Program-made: the position numbers and the translations under genes
Assembly: GCF_001553855.1 (NCBI RefSeq)
Contig: NZ_LQWV01000005.1
Coordinates: 1 to 48,877 of the forward strand
Origin: Streptococcus gordonii
Lineage (GTDB): Bacteria; Bacillota; Bacilli; Lactobacillales; Streptococcaceae
Direction of reading: 5' to 3'
Length of the DNA stretch: 48,877 nucleotides
In this document: piece after piece, positions 16,562-24,298 of the stretch
How positions within the stretch are numbered: the first letter of the stretch is position 1
Layout of the letters: each line of letters begins with the position of its first letter
The notes under the pieces: generated by a model
Told to the model about the DNA's origin: nothing
The model's input: only the letters and a program-made list of their open reading frames with translations
Databases searched by the model: none

Positions 16562-17125
16562 ATGAAGAAGTTATCAATATTGACTATCAGTCTACTTTGT
16601 GTCGGCTTTTTGGGAGCCTGTTCAAATCAGAAGACAAACTCGGAAGTTTCTAAAAGTGCTAAAAGTAATATAGAAACAAAAGCTGATTCTGGTCAATCTA
16701 CCAAGATGGCTAAAGACTTTAGTCTGCAGGGTGTGGACGGCAAGACTTACAAGTTATCTGATTTTAAAGGTAAGAAAGTCTATCTAAAATTTTGGGCTTC
16801 TTGGTGTTCTATCTGTTTATCCACTCTTGGAGATACTAATGACTTGGCTAAGGAGCAGGAAGGGAAGGACTATGTCGTCTTATCAGTGGTATCTCCGACC
16901 TTTAATGGAGAAAAGTCAGCAGATGATTTTAAGAAATGGTATAAGTCTTTGGACTACAAAGACTTCCCAGTTCTGATGGATACTAAGGGAGAATTGTTGA
17001 AAGAATACGGTATTCGATCTTATCCATCTGCACTCTTCGTAGGCAGTGACGGTTCACTTGCCAAGACACACATTGGCTACATGAGCAAGGAAGATATTGA
17101 GAAAACATTGAAAGAAATCAAGTAG
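16562..17125 (+). CDS. Surface thioredoxin-like lipoprotein (TlpA/EtrX type), CSIC active site
   Basis: A 187-residue protein starting at ATG 16562 behind GAAAGGAAAG; an in-frame TTG at 16544 sits before that site and is unlikely. Lipobox LGAC, a Ser/Lys linker, then a thioredoxin-like domain (about 50-187) with KVYLKFWASWCSICLSTLGD containing the CxxC pair and a cis-Pro region (IRSYPSALFVG). It corresponds to Etrx-type partners of CcdA that reduce MsrAB in pneumococcus. It lies 15 bp before msrAB. The CSIC dipeptide differs from CGPC of its paralog at 21810. Confidence 0.9.
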   Translation: MKKLSILTISLLCVGFLGACSNQKTNSEVSKSAKSNIETKADSGQSTKMAKDFSLQGVDGKTYKLSDFKGKKVYLKFWASWCSICLSTLGDTNDLAKEQEGKDYVVLSVVSPTFNGEKSADDFKKWYKSLDYKDFPVLMDTKGELLKEYGIRSYPSALFVGSDGSLAKTHIGYMSKEDIEKTLKEIK

Positions 17126-17140
17126 AAAGGAGCAATAAAC

Positions 17141-18247
17141 ATGGGAGGAAAATGGAAAATTTTTCTGGTTATCCTTAGCTTGTTTGTATGCTTTGGACTA
17201 GTCTATACGATTGCCGGAAATAGCAATCAGTCATCTTTTGAACAGATTAAGAAAGCTTCAATGAGTAAGACGGAAGTAGTAAAGAAAAAGAAAGAAGATG
17301 TTAAAGAAGCTGATAAGCGTGTAATCTATCTGGCAGGTGGTTGTTTCTGGGGTGTAGAAGAGTATTTCTCTAGAGTACCAGGTGTCATTGATGCTGAGTC
17401 CGGCTATGCAAATGGTAAGGGTGACACGACCAAATATGAATTAGTTTCCCAAACTGGTCATGCTGAGACAGTAAAAATCACCTATAACGTTAAAAAGATA
17501 TCTCTCAAAGAAATCTTACTTCATTATTTCCGTATTATTGATCCAACTTCTAAAAATAAACAAGGTAATGATCAAGGTACACAATATCGGACAGGTGTTT
17601 ATTATAAGGATGAAGCAGATTTGAATACCATCAATCAAGTTTTTGATGAAGTGGCTAAGAAGTACGATAAACCTCTAGCTGTTGAGAAAGAACCATTAAA
17701 AAACTATGTTAAGGCTGAAAACTATCATCAGGATTACCTAAAAAAGAATCCTAATGGATATTGCCATATTGATGTTAATCAAGCTGCCTACCCTGTTATT
17801 GATGCTAATCGTTATACTAAGCCCAGTAATGAAGAGATTAAGTCCAAGCTCTCTCCTGAAGAATACGCAGTCACACAAAAGAATGACACAGAGCGGGCCT
17901 TTTCTAACCGCTATTGGGATAAGTTCGATGCTGGTATCTATGTGGATGTGGTGACAGGAGAGCCACTCTTTTCATCAAAGGATAAGTTTGACTCAGGCTG
18001 CGGTTGGCCGAGTTTCACACGTCCTATCAGTCCAGATGTTGCGACTTACAAAGAAGACAAGAGCTTCAATATGACTCGAACAGAAGTTCGTAGTCGGGTT
18101 GGAAATTCCCATCTGGGCCATGTTTTCACAGACGGTCCTAAGGACAAGGGTGGCTTGCGCTATTGTATTAATAGTTTGTCAATCAAGTTCATTCCAAAAG
18201 CTGAGATGGAGGAGAAGGGCTACGGTTACCTTTTGGATTATGTTTAA
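17141..18247 (+). CDS. msrAB: Membrane-anchored methionine sulfoxide reductase MsrA-MsrB fusion
   Basis: A 368-residue protein: an N-terminal membrane helix (about 6-25), a Lys-rich linker, an MsrA domain (about 60-215) with the catalytic Cys68 in [11 protein letters not shown] and NGYCHIDV carrying the likely resolving Cys, then an MsrB domain (about 230-365) with SGCGWPSF and the catalytic Cys in [13 protein letters not shown]. It reduces both S- and R-sulfoxides of methionine outside the membrane, using electrons from CcdA and the thioredoxin lipoprotein upstream. The ribosome-binding site is AGAAAGGAG. The methionine-rich lipoprotein in the same unit is a possible substrate. Confidence 0.95.
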   Translation: MGGKWKIFLVILSLFVCFGLVYTIAGNSNQSSFEQIKKASMSKTEVVKKKKEDVKEADKRVIYLAGGCFWGVEEYFSRVPGVIDAESGYANGKGDTTKYELVSQTGHAETVKITYNVKKISLKEILLHYFRIIDPTSKNKQGNDQGTQYRTGVYYKDEADLNTINQVFDEVAKKYDKPLAVEKEPLKNYVKAENYHQDYLKKNPNGYCHIDVNQAAYPVIDANRYTKPSNEEIKSKLSPEEYAVTQKNDTERAFSNRYWDKFDAGIYVDVVTGEPLFSSKDKFDSGCGWPSFTRPISPDVATYKEDKSFNMTRTEVRSRVGNSHLGHVFTDGPKDKGGLRYCINSLSIKFIPKAEMEEKGYGYLLDYV

Positions 18248-18267
18248 GAGCTTTTTTTGATAAAATT

Positions 18268-18276
18268 TGCTATAAT
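18268..18276 (+). promoter_or_regulatory. Extended -10 promoter of the YesMN-type regulator operon
   Basis: TGCTATAAT (18268-18276) is an extended -10 site 30 bp before the start codon. No good -35 is seen at the normal distance. Confidence 0.6.
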
Positions 18277-18306
18277 AAATCCAGCTAAAATAAGGAGTTG
18301 AATCTT

Positions 18307-19041
18307 GTGTATTCAATTATGATTGTAGAGGATGAATATCTGGTAAGACAGGGAATTGCGTCCTTAGTAAACTATGAGCAGTTTGGTATGCAAGTCATTG
18401 CCCAGGCTGAAAATGGAAGAGAAGCTTGGCAAAAATTTCAGGAAAATTCTGTTGACATTCTGCTGACCGATATCAATATGCCACTGATGAATGGCCTTGA
18501 ACTAGCCAAGCTAGCCAGAGAAAAGGCTCCTAAGTGTCATATTGTTTTCCTGACAGGTTATGATGACTTTGACTATGCTAGGACAGCCATTAAACTAGGT
18601 GCAGATGACTATCTTCTTAAGCCTTTTTCCAAGACAGATGTTGAGGAGATGTTGGCCAAAGTGCAGACCAAACTTGATAAGGAAAGAAAAAAAGCCCAGA
18701 TTCAAAACTTGGTCGATCAGGGACAGCGCTCTGAAATGGAAGAAGCTATTCATGCACAACTGTCTGATCCAGAATTAAGTCTGAAAAGTTTGGCTTTTCA
18801 ACTAGGATTTAGCCCATCCTACCTAAGTGTTCTCATAAAAAAAGAACTAGGCTTGCCCTTTCAAGATTATTTGATTCAAGAACGGATGAAAAAAGCAAAA
18901 CTCTTACTCTTGACTACAGATTTGAAGATTTATGAAATAGCAGAGCAGGTAGGTTTTGAAGATATGAACTATTTTTCTCAGCGCTTCAAGCAGGTGGTAG
19001 GGCTGACACCTCGGCAGTTTAAAAAAGGAGAGGAGAAATGA
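18307..19041 (+). CDS. AraC-type response regulator (YesN family)
   Basis: A 244-residue protein. I choose GTG 18307 (MYSIMIVEDEYLVRQG) because GGAG at 18294-18297 lies 9 nt before it; the in-frame TTG at 18298 touches that site. The receiver (1-120) has the acidic pair ED, phospho-Asp in LTDINMPLMNGLEL, Thr/Gly in FLTGYDD and Lys in LLKPFSK. The C-terminal AraC double helix-turn-helix (about 145-243) reads LSLKSLAFQLGFSPSYLS and IAEQVGFEDMNYFSQRF. It overlaps the kinase gene by 4 bp. Organisation next to msrAB resembles pneumococcal TCS09 (also called ZmpRS), which is my best match. Confidence 0.9.
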   Translation: MYSIMIVEDEYLVRQGIASLVNYEQFGMQVIAQAENGREAWQKFQENSVDILLTDINMPLMNGLELAKLAREKAPKCHIVFLTGYDDFDYARTAIKLGADDYLLKPFSKTDVEEMLAKVQTKLDKERKKAQIQNLVDQGQRSEMEEAIHAQLSDPELSLKSLAFQLGFSPSYLSVLIKKELGLPFQDYLIQERMKKAKLLLLTTDLKIYEIAEQVGFEDMNYFSQRFKQVVGLTPRQFKKGEEK

Positions 19042-20741
19042 AACGATATCCGCTTCTTATCCAGTTGATTGTCTATATTTTTCTGCTGGTTCTTTTCCTC
19101 TTGGGATTTGTTGGGAGTCTTTACTATCAGACTAGCTCGGGAACTATTCGGCAGCTGACAGAGAGAACGACGCGCAATAGTATGGAGCAAAGCGGTCAGT
19201 TCATTGCTTCCTATTTGCAAAAATTAAAACAAACCACCTCTACACTAAGTAAGGAAGAAACGATTCGGAAGTTTGCTCAGAATCAAGAAAGCAGCGAAAC
19301 GTCAGTGCAAGCTTTGATGAAGACCATCATTGAAACAGATCCGGATTTGGTGTCGGCAGTATTGGTTACCAAGGATGGACGTGTGGTCTCGACAGATTCT
19401 CAAATCAGCATGCAGACGTCTTCTGATATGATGAATGAAAAATGGTACCAGGAAGCTGTCCATACCAGAGCCATGCCTGTCTTGACACCTGCTCGCAAGG
19501 AGTCTCTGTCGTCAGAGAAGGAGAAGTGGGTTGTTTCCGTCACTCAGGAAGTAGTAGATGAAGCAGGGCAGAATCTTGGTGTTTTGCGTCTGGATATCGG
19601 CTACAATAGTCTCAAAGCCTATTTGGATCAGCTTCAGCTAGGAAAGAAGGGCTTTAGTTTTATTGTTAATAGCCAGCATGAATTTGTCTACCATCCTAAG
19701 AAGAGTGTTTATTCCTCTAGTCAGGAAATGAAAGCTATGCAGCCCTATATCTCGGTCAAGGACGGTTACGCAGACCAGAAACAGGCATTTGTCTATCAGA
19801 TTGACATTCCAGATAGTGATTGGACTTTAATTGGCGTTGCCTCATTAGAGCAATTGCAGATGCTTCAGTCACAGATGCTTTATTCTTTTGTAGGAATGGG
19901 CGTTTTAGCACTCCTGCTGTGCTTGATTGGTATTTGGTTTGTTCTGCGTTTGTGGATTAAGCCTCTCCAGAATCTACAAGCAGTCATTCTGAAGATTGGG
20001 GCAGGTGACTCAAATTTGCGAGCGGAGGCAAAGGGTTCTCCGGAGTTGGTTGACTTGGCACAGCAGTTCAATAAAATGCTGGATCAAATCGAACAACTAA
20101 TGGAAGCTGTTAAGACTGAAGAACAAAATGTCCGTCGTTATGAGCTCCGAGCTCTCTCGGCTCAAATTAATCCCCATTTCCTTTATAATACCTTAGATAC
20201 GATTGTCTGGATGGCTGAGTTTAATGATAGCAAGCGTGTTGTTGAGGTAACAAAATCACTCGCTCAGTATTTCCGCTTGGCGCTCAATCAAGGACATGAA
20301 CAGATTGCTCTTAAAGATGAGATTGATCACGTTCGTCAGTATCTTTTTATCCAGAAGCAACGCTATGGTGACAAGCTCCAGTATGCGATTGAAGAGGATG
20401 AATCTCTAGCTGATTATAAATTGCCTAAGCTGGTACTACAACCTTTGGTTGAAAATGCCATCTACCATGGTATCAAGGAAATTGACCGACAAGGCATGAT
20501 TCGAGTGACGTCGAAAGTAGAAGAAGGAAAACTGCTATTGTCTATCTATGATAACGGATGTGGCTTTGATCTCCAAGATTCATCGGAAAAGACTCTCCTT
20601 CGCTTAGGTGGTGTTGGTCTGAAAAATGTCGATCAACGCTTGAAACTGCAGTTCGGAGAAGACTATCATATGGAAATCCAGTCGGAGCAAGATATCTTTA
20701 CTCTGATCAAAATATATCTGCCGCTATCCTATGATAAATAG
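19038..20741 (+). CDS. Sensor histidine kinase (YesM family)
   Basis: A 567-residue protein: helix at about 7-28, extracellular dCache-like sensor domain (about 35-275), helix (about 282-305), HAMP (about 305-360), His_kinase domain with the phosphorylated His in SAQINPHFLYNTLDTI (about residue 378), and HATPase with LVENAIYHGI and GGVGLKNVDQRL. It starts with ATG inside the stop overlap (ATGA) of the regulator, so they are coupled. The extracellular sensor suggests a small-molecule or peptide signal; the ligand is unknown. A terminator follows directly. Confidence 0.92.
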   Translation: MKRYPLLIQLIVYIFLLVLFLLGFVGSLYYQTSSGTIRQLTERTTRNSMEQSGQFIASYLQKLKQTTSTLSKEETIRKFAQNQESSETSVQALMKTIIETDPDLVSAVLVTKDGRVVSTDSQISMQTSSDMMNEKWYQEAVHTRAMPVLTPARKESLSSEKEKWVVSVTQEVVDEAGQNLGVLRLDIGYNSLKAYLDQLQLGKKGFSFIVNSQHEFVYHPKKSVYSSSQEMKAMQPYISVKDGYADQKQAFVYQIDIPDSDWTLIGVASLEQLQMLQSQMLYSFVGMGVLALLLCLIGIWFVLRLWIKPLQNLQAVILKIGAGDSNLRAEAKGSPELVDLAQQFNKMLDQIEQLMEAVKTEEQNVRRYELRALSAQINPHFLYNTLDTIVWMAEFNDSKRVVEVTKSLAQYFRLALNQGHEQIALKDEIDHVRQYLFIQKQRYGDKLQYAIEEDESLADYKLPKLVLQPLVENAIYHGIKEIDRQGMIRVTSKVEEGKLLLSIYDNGCGFDLQDSSEKTLLRLGGVGLKNVDQRLKLQFGEDYHMEIQSEQDIFTLIKIYLPLSYDK

Positions 20742-20766
20742 TAGTTGATTGAATAAAATAACTTAT

Positions 20767-20796
20767 AGCCGGAGAGAGTTTTTCCGGCTTTTTCTG
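20767..20796 (+). terminator. Terminator of the YesMN operon
   Basis: AGCCGGA (20767-20773) / TCCGGCT (20783-20789) with TTTTT after it. Confidence 0.88.
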
Positions 20797-20824
20797 TTTA
20801 ATACTTTCTAATTAAAATTCATCA

Positions 20825-20898
20825 TTTTGTTAGTACGAAAATGATAACAAAAAATACCGTAGCAAATTTGTGAAAAATAATCCGCTTTCATTTATAAT
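20825..20898 (+). promoter_or_regulatory. Promoter region of second ccdA operon with upstream inverted repeat
   Basis: The inverted repeat TTTTGTTA (20825-20832) / TAACAAAA (20845-20852) lies just upstream of TTGTGA (20868-20873) and TATAAT (20893-20898), spaced 19 bp. The leader to ccdA is about 115 nt. The inverted repeat is a candidate regulator site with no family assigned. Confidence 0.5.
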
Positions 20899-21022
20899 GG
20901 TTTATAGAACAGTAGGACTCTCTGTAAAAAGTTCTAAATTGTTTAGAAAAAACTAGTAGAGTTATTGAGAAAATTCATTTCTCATCTCTGTTAAGTAACA
21001 TAATAAAAAAGAAGGATGGATG

Positions 21023-21733
21023 ATGGAAAGCTTACTTTTCTCAGTTTCAGTTTTTTTAGCGGGAGTGCTATCATTTTTCTCTCCCTGTATTTTTCCCTTA
21101 CTTCCGGTGTATATCGGAATCTTATTAGATTCAGAGGATAAACCCAGAACTGTTCGATTTTTAGGCAGAGAAATTGCCTGGTATGGACTTGTTAAGACTC
21201 TTTGTTTTATTGCGGGAATATCATGTGTTTTCTTCATTTTAGGATTTGGGGCGGGTTTTTTAGGAGCAATTATTAATTCTTCTTGGTTCCGCTATGTTAT
21301 GGGGATCATCATTATTCTACTTGGTGTCCACCAAATGGAATTAATCAATATTAAACCCTTGCAAATGCAAAAAAATGTCGCTTTTAAAAAAGATAGTAAA
21401 CGCAACGAGTTTCTCTCAGCATTTGTATTGGGAATTACTTTTAGTTTTGGTTGGACTCCGTGTATTGGTCCTATTCTAAGTTCAGTCTTAGCACTGGCTG
21501 CTTCAGGAGGGAATGGTGCTTTTCAGGGGGCTATTCTAACCTTGGTTTACACCTTGGGTATGGCTCTACCTTTTCTAATTTTAGCATTGGCATCTAGCTT
21601 TGTGATGCAGTATTTTAATAAAATTAAACCTTATATGGGGCTTCTGAAAAAAATCGGTGGTGTTATTATTATTCTGATGGGGATCTTGCTCATGCTTGGA
21701 CAGTTGAACGCCTTGTCAGGGCTATTTGGATAA
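21023..21733 (+). CDS. ccdA: Thiol-disulfide electron transporter CcdA (second copy)
   Basis: A 236-residue membrane protein with about six helices, strongly similar to the copy at 15418 along its whole length. Conserved Cys motifs: FFSPCIFPLLPVYIG and FSFGWTPCIGPILSS. Two ATGs in a row lie at 21020 and 21023; the second has better spacing to GAAGGA (21011-21016). It should deliver electrons to the thioredoxin lipoprotein encoded next. It shares no operon with the first copy because a two-component system and a terminator lie between them. Confidence 0.93.
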   Translation: MESLLFSVSVFLAGVLSFFSPCIFPLLPVYIGILLDSEDKPRTVRFLGREIAWYGLVKTLCFIAGISCVFFILGFGAGFLGAIINSSWFRYVMGIIIILLGVHQMELINIKPLQMQKNVAFKKDSKRNEFLSAFVLGITFSFGWTPCIGPILSSVLALAASGGNGAFQGAILTLVYTLGMALPFLILALASSFVMQYFNKIKPYMGLLKKIGGVIIILMGILLMLGQLNALSGLFG

Positions 21734-21809
21734 GTGTTAGTGCCCTAAACAATTTGAAAAAATTTTTATGTTTTTGGGATTAGATATTTTCTTATAAAAG
21801 GAGAAAGTG

Positions 21810-22367
21810 ATGAAAAAATATTTAACTTTTGGTGTTGGTTTGTTAGCTGCAGTGTTTTTAACTGCTTGCTCTGACGAGATGGGAATGGAAACAAAAAGCA
21901 GTAGCAATCAACCTGCTCAGAATTCTGTCGGTCAGATAGCTGTCGGTCAGGAAGCTCCTGACTTTACTTTGAAGTCTATGGACGGAAAAACTGTTAAGTT
22001 ATCTGATTATAAAGGAAAAAAAGTTTACTTGAAATTCTGGGCTTCTTGGTGTGGACCATGTAAGAAAAGTATGCCAGAACTAATAGAATTGGCTGGAAAG
22101 AAAGACCGCGATTTCGAAATTTTAAGTGTCATTGCCCCAGGAATTCAGGGTGAAAAGTCTGAAACAGACTTCCCTAAATGGTTTGAAGAACAGGGCTATA
22201 AAGATGTTCCAGTTTTATATGATAGCCAAGCAACTACCTTCCAAGCCTATCAAATCAGAAGTATTCCAACAGAAATTCTCATTGATAGTCAAGGAAAAAT
22301 TGGTAAAATTCAATTTGGAGCTATCAGCAACGAAGATGCTGAAGCAGCCTTTAAAGAAATGAAGTAA
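21810..22367 (+). CDS. Surface thioredoxin-like lipoprotein (TlpA/EtrX type), CGPC active site
   Basis: A 185-residue protein from ATG 21810 behind AAAGGAG; the in-frame GTG at 21807 is too near that site. Lipobox LTAC, a Ser/Asn/Gln linker, then an AhpC/TSA-Redoxin-like thioredoxin fold with PDFTLKSMDGKTVKLSDYKG, the active site FWASWCGPCKKSMPEL and the cis-Pro region IRSIPTEILID. It is the partner of the CcdA encoded 76 bp upstream and a paralog of the CSIC protein at 16562. It probably reduces MsrAB and other surface proteins. Confidence 0.92.
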   Translation: MKKYLTFGVGLLAAVFLTACSDEMGMETKSSSNQPAQNSVGQIAVGQEAPDFTLKSMDGKTVKLSDYKGKKVYLKFWASWCGPCKKSMPELIELAGKKDRDFEILSVIAPGIQGEKSETDFPKWFEEQGYKDVPVLYDSQATTFQAYQIRSIPTEILIDSQGKIGKIQFGAISNEDAEAAFKEMK

Positions 22368-22379
22368 ATAGAATATAAA

Positions 22380-22411
22380 AAAGAATGGATAAAATTTCCA
22401 TTCTTTATTTT
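22380..22411. terminator. Bidirectional terminator between convergent operons
   Basis: AAAGAATGGA (22380-22389) / TCCATTCTTT (22397-22406), flanked by A and T tracts. It serves the plus-strand thioredoxin gene and the minus-strand FMN reductase genes. Confidence 0.85.
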
Positions 22412-22414
22412 TAC

Positions 22415-23656
22415 TTAAGCACTTGCGCCAGAAGAGGCATCGGCACCTCCTCCACCATCTCCGTGACCACCAGCATCTGAAGCGCCAGAAGTAGCATCTG
22501 CGTCTCCATGACCTCCAGCAGGAGCAAATGGTCCGCTACCACCAACCAAACGTTGACCAGTTTCTTTTAGATACCAGTCAAGCCATGGTTGGAAGTTAAA
22601 GACGATTTCATTGATACCAGCGTATGATCCATCAGGATAGTACATCGCTTGGTAGTTGTGGGTGTTGATAACACCTGCAGGTGAACCTGGGACAATTGTC
22701 CGTACGTATTCTTGATTTCCATTGCGAAGTGTTCCGATAACCCACTCTACATTCTTCATACGTGCTGGCGGAAGAGAACCATGAACGGTTGACATACGGC
22801 TACCTGATTGAGGTGGCACGCGTTTAGCAAACATGGTGTCTGGATCTTGGTGAGCGTTGTTGTAGTAGAGGAATTGGTTGTTATCGTCAGCGTATGTTAA
22901 TTCAAATGGCATAGCCTTCAAGAACATATCAATCTGGTTAACAGTCAAGATACCATGGTCCAACTTGACATAAGTATCTCCAGAAACAGCTCCAGTGATT
23001 TCTGCAACTTTTTCTACCCATTCTGGATCATCTGGATCAACTTCTGTAATCGTTGTAGCGATTGGTTTTCCACAATCTAAGTCTTCAGGTTCAATTGGTT
23101 TTGGTTTTTTCAATTTTGAAACCACCTCTACATATTTGATAAAGTTATCTAAGCATGATTCAAGGAATTTAACAGTACCTTCGTTAGTGATATTGCCATC
23201 ATTGTCAAAAGCTTCTTTTGCTTTTCCTAGAAGAAATTCATTACCAGGTAAAGTATAAGCATTTACACCTGGAGCGTCTAGGATTTTACGTAGGTGAACT
23301 TGAGCACGAGAAGTTCCTTGGTCGTAGTATGATGCACCGACAATCATGACAGGCTTGTTTTCGAAAGGATGAACCTCGTAAGAGAGCCATTCTAAGACAC
23401 TCTTCAAAGGAGCGCTGATAGTATGATTGTGCTCAGGAGTTGCGATGATGACGCCGTCTGCACGTGTGATTTTGTTATACAAATAACGCAATTGGAAGCT
23501 TTCATCCCATTTTTCATCCTGGTTAAACATTGGGACTTCATCGATTTCTAAGACTTCCAATTCAAATTTAATTTTGAACTGACGGCGGATGAATTCCAAT
23601 AATTTTCGGTTATATGATTGTTCGTAGTTTGATCCTACAATTCCAACAAATTTCAT
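22415..23656 (-). CDS. NADPH-dependent FMN reductase fused to a PAS-like domain and a tail with two ApbE-type flavinylation motifs
   Basis: A 413-residue protein. Residues 1-185 form a flavodoxin-like NADPH-FMN reductase: phosphate loop GSNYEQSYNRKLL, ATPEHNHTISAPLKSVLEWLS and GASYYDQGTSRAQVHLRKIL. Residues about 225-360 (LDHGILTVNQIDMFLKAMP to GINEIVFNFQPWLDWYL) resemble the PAS-like domain found in DUF438-type proteins. The tail (about 370-413) is Gly/Ala/Asp/Ser/His-rich and holds DATSGAS (387-393; bases 22478-22498) and DASSGAS (406-412; 22421-22441), matching the Dxx(S/T)GA(S/T) motif on which ApbE attaches FMN. ApbE is encoded in the same operon. No signal peptide, so cytosolic. The ribosome-binding site is GGAGAC. 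Covalent flavinylation is inferred. Confidence 0.88.
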   Translation of the reverse strand: MKFVGIVGSNYEQSYNRKLLEFIRRQFKIKFELEVLEIDEVPMFNQDEKWDESFQLRYLYNKITRADGVIIATPEHNHTISAPLKSVLEWLSYEVHPFENKPVMIVGASYYDQGTSRAQVHLRKILDAPGVNAYTLPGNEFLLGKAKEAFDNDGNITNEGTVKFLESCLDNFIKYVEVVSKLKKPKPIEPEDLDCGKPIATTITEVDPDDPEWVEKVAEITGAVSGDTYVKLDHGILTVNQIDMFLKAMPFELTYADDNNQFLYYNNAHQDPDTMFAKRVPPQSGSRMSTVHGSLPPARMKNVEWVIGTLRNGNQEYVRTIVPGSPAGVINTHNYQAMYYPDGSYAGINEIVFNFQPWLDWYLKETGQRLVGGSGPFAPAGGHGDADATSGASDAGGHGDGGGGADASSGASA

Positions 23657-23673
23657 TCTTTCAGTCTCCTATC

Positions 23674-24279
23674 TTACAATTTTTCCCAGTCAAATTCTTC
23701 AGCATCTTTGCGAAGCAATTCTTGTGCGTTGCGCAATTTGTCAGTGATTTTGACAAAGATACGGAAGTCATCAAAGATAGCATCCAATTTTTTGACAACA
23801 TCAAGATCCACCAAATCTCCGCTTGGGTCAAAAGCTTGAAGAGAATGTGAAAGCAGGAACTCGTCTGGAAGTACATTTGCCTTGATTTCTGGAGCGTTCA
23901 AAATTTGACGGAGCTGCAACTGGGCACGAGAGGAACCAAGAGTACCATAAGAAGCACCAGTAATCATGACCGGCTTGTTCAGCAAGGGATAGATGCCATA
24001 AGAAAGCCAAGCTAGAGCATTCATGAGTACAGCTGGAATAGAGTGGTCGTACTCAGGTGTTCCAATGAGTACACCGTCTGCTGCATCGATTTTCTCGGCA
24101 ATTTCTGATACTAACTCAGGCACACTTCTATCAGCAGGTTTATTAAACATTGGGATATCTTTAATCTCTACCAGCTCGATTTCAGCCTTGTCAGCAAAGT
24201 GCTTAGACATATATTGAAGAAGTTGCCGGTTTGTGGAACGTTTAGAATTTGTTCCAACAATTGCGATAAGTTTTAACAT
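23674..24279 (-). CDS. NADPH-dependent FMN reductase, single domain
   Basis: A 201-residue protein, start ATG 24279 (MLKLIAIVGTNSKRSTNRQL) behind AAGGAAC; a longer in-frame extension to 24390 overlaps apbE and lacks a ribosome-binding site. Flavodoxin-like fold with phosphate loop GTNSKRSTNRQLL, GTPEYDHSIPAVLMNALAWLS and GASYGTLGSSRAQLQLRQIL. It is clearly paralogous to the reductase domain of the next gene, but has no PAS domain and no tail. It probably reduces free FMN or a protein-bound flavin with NADPH. The gaps to apbE upstream (19 bp) and the large reductase downstream (17 bp) show one operon. Confidence 0.9.
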   Translation of the reverse strand: MLKLIAIVGTNSKRSTNRQLLQYMSKHFADKAEIELVEIKDIPMFNKPADRSVPELVSEIAEKIDAADGVLIGTPEYDHSIPAVLMNALAWLSYGIYPLLNKPVMITGASYGTLGSSRAQLQLRQILNAPEIKANVLPDEFLLSHSLQAFDPSGDLVDLDVVKKLDAIFDDFRIFVKITDKLRNAQELLRKDAEEFDWEKL

Positions 24280-24298
24280 AGTAGGTTCCTTTCTGGAT

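Noticed and set aside
20962..21237. A 91-codon minus-strand frame opposite the start of the second ccdA
   Set aside because: It lies antisense to a well-supported membrane protein and has no ribosome-binding site.
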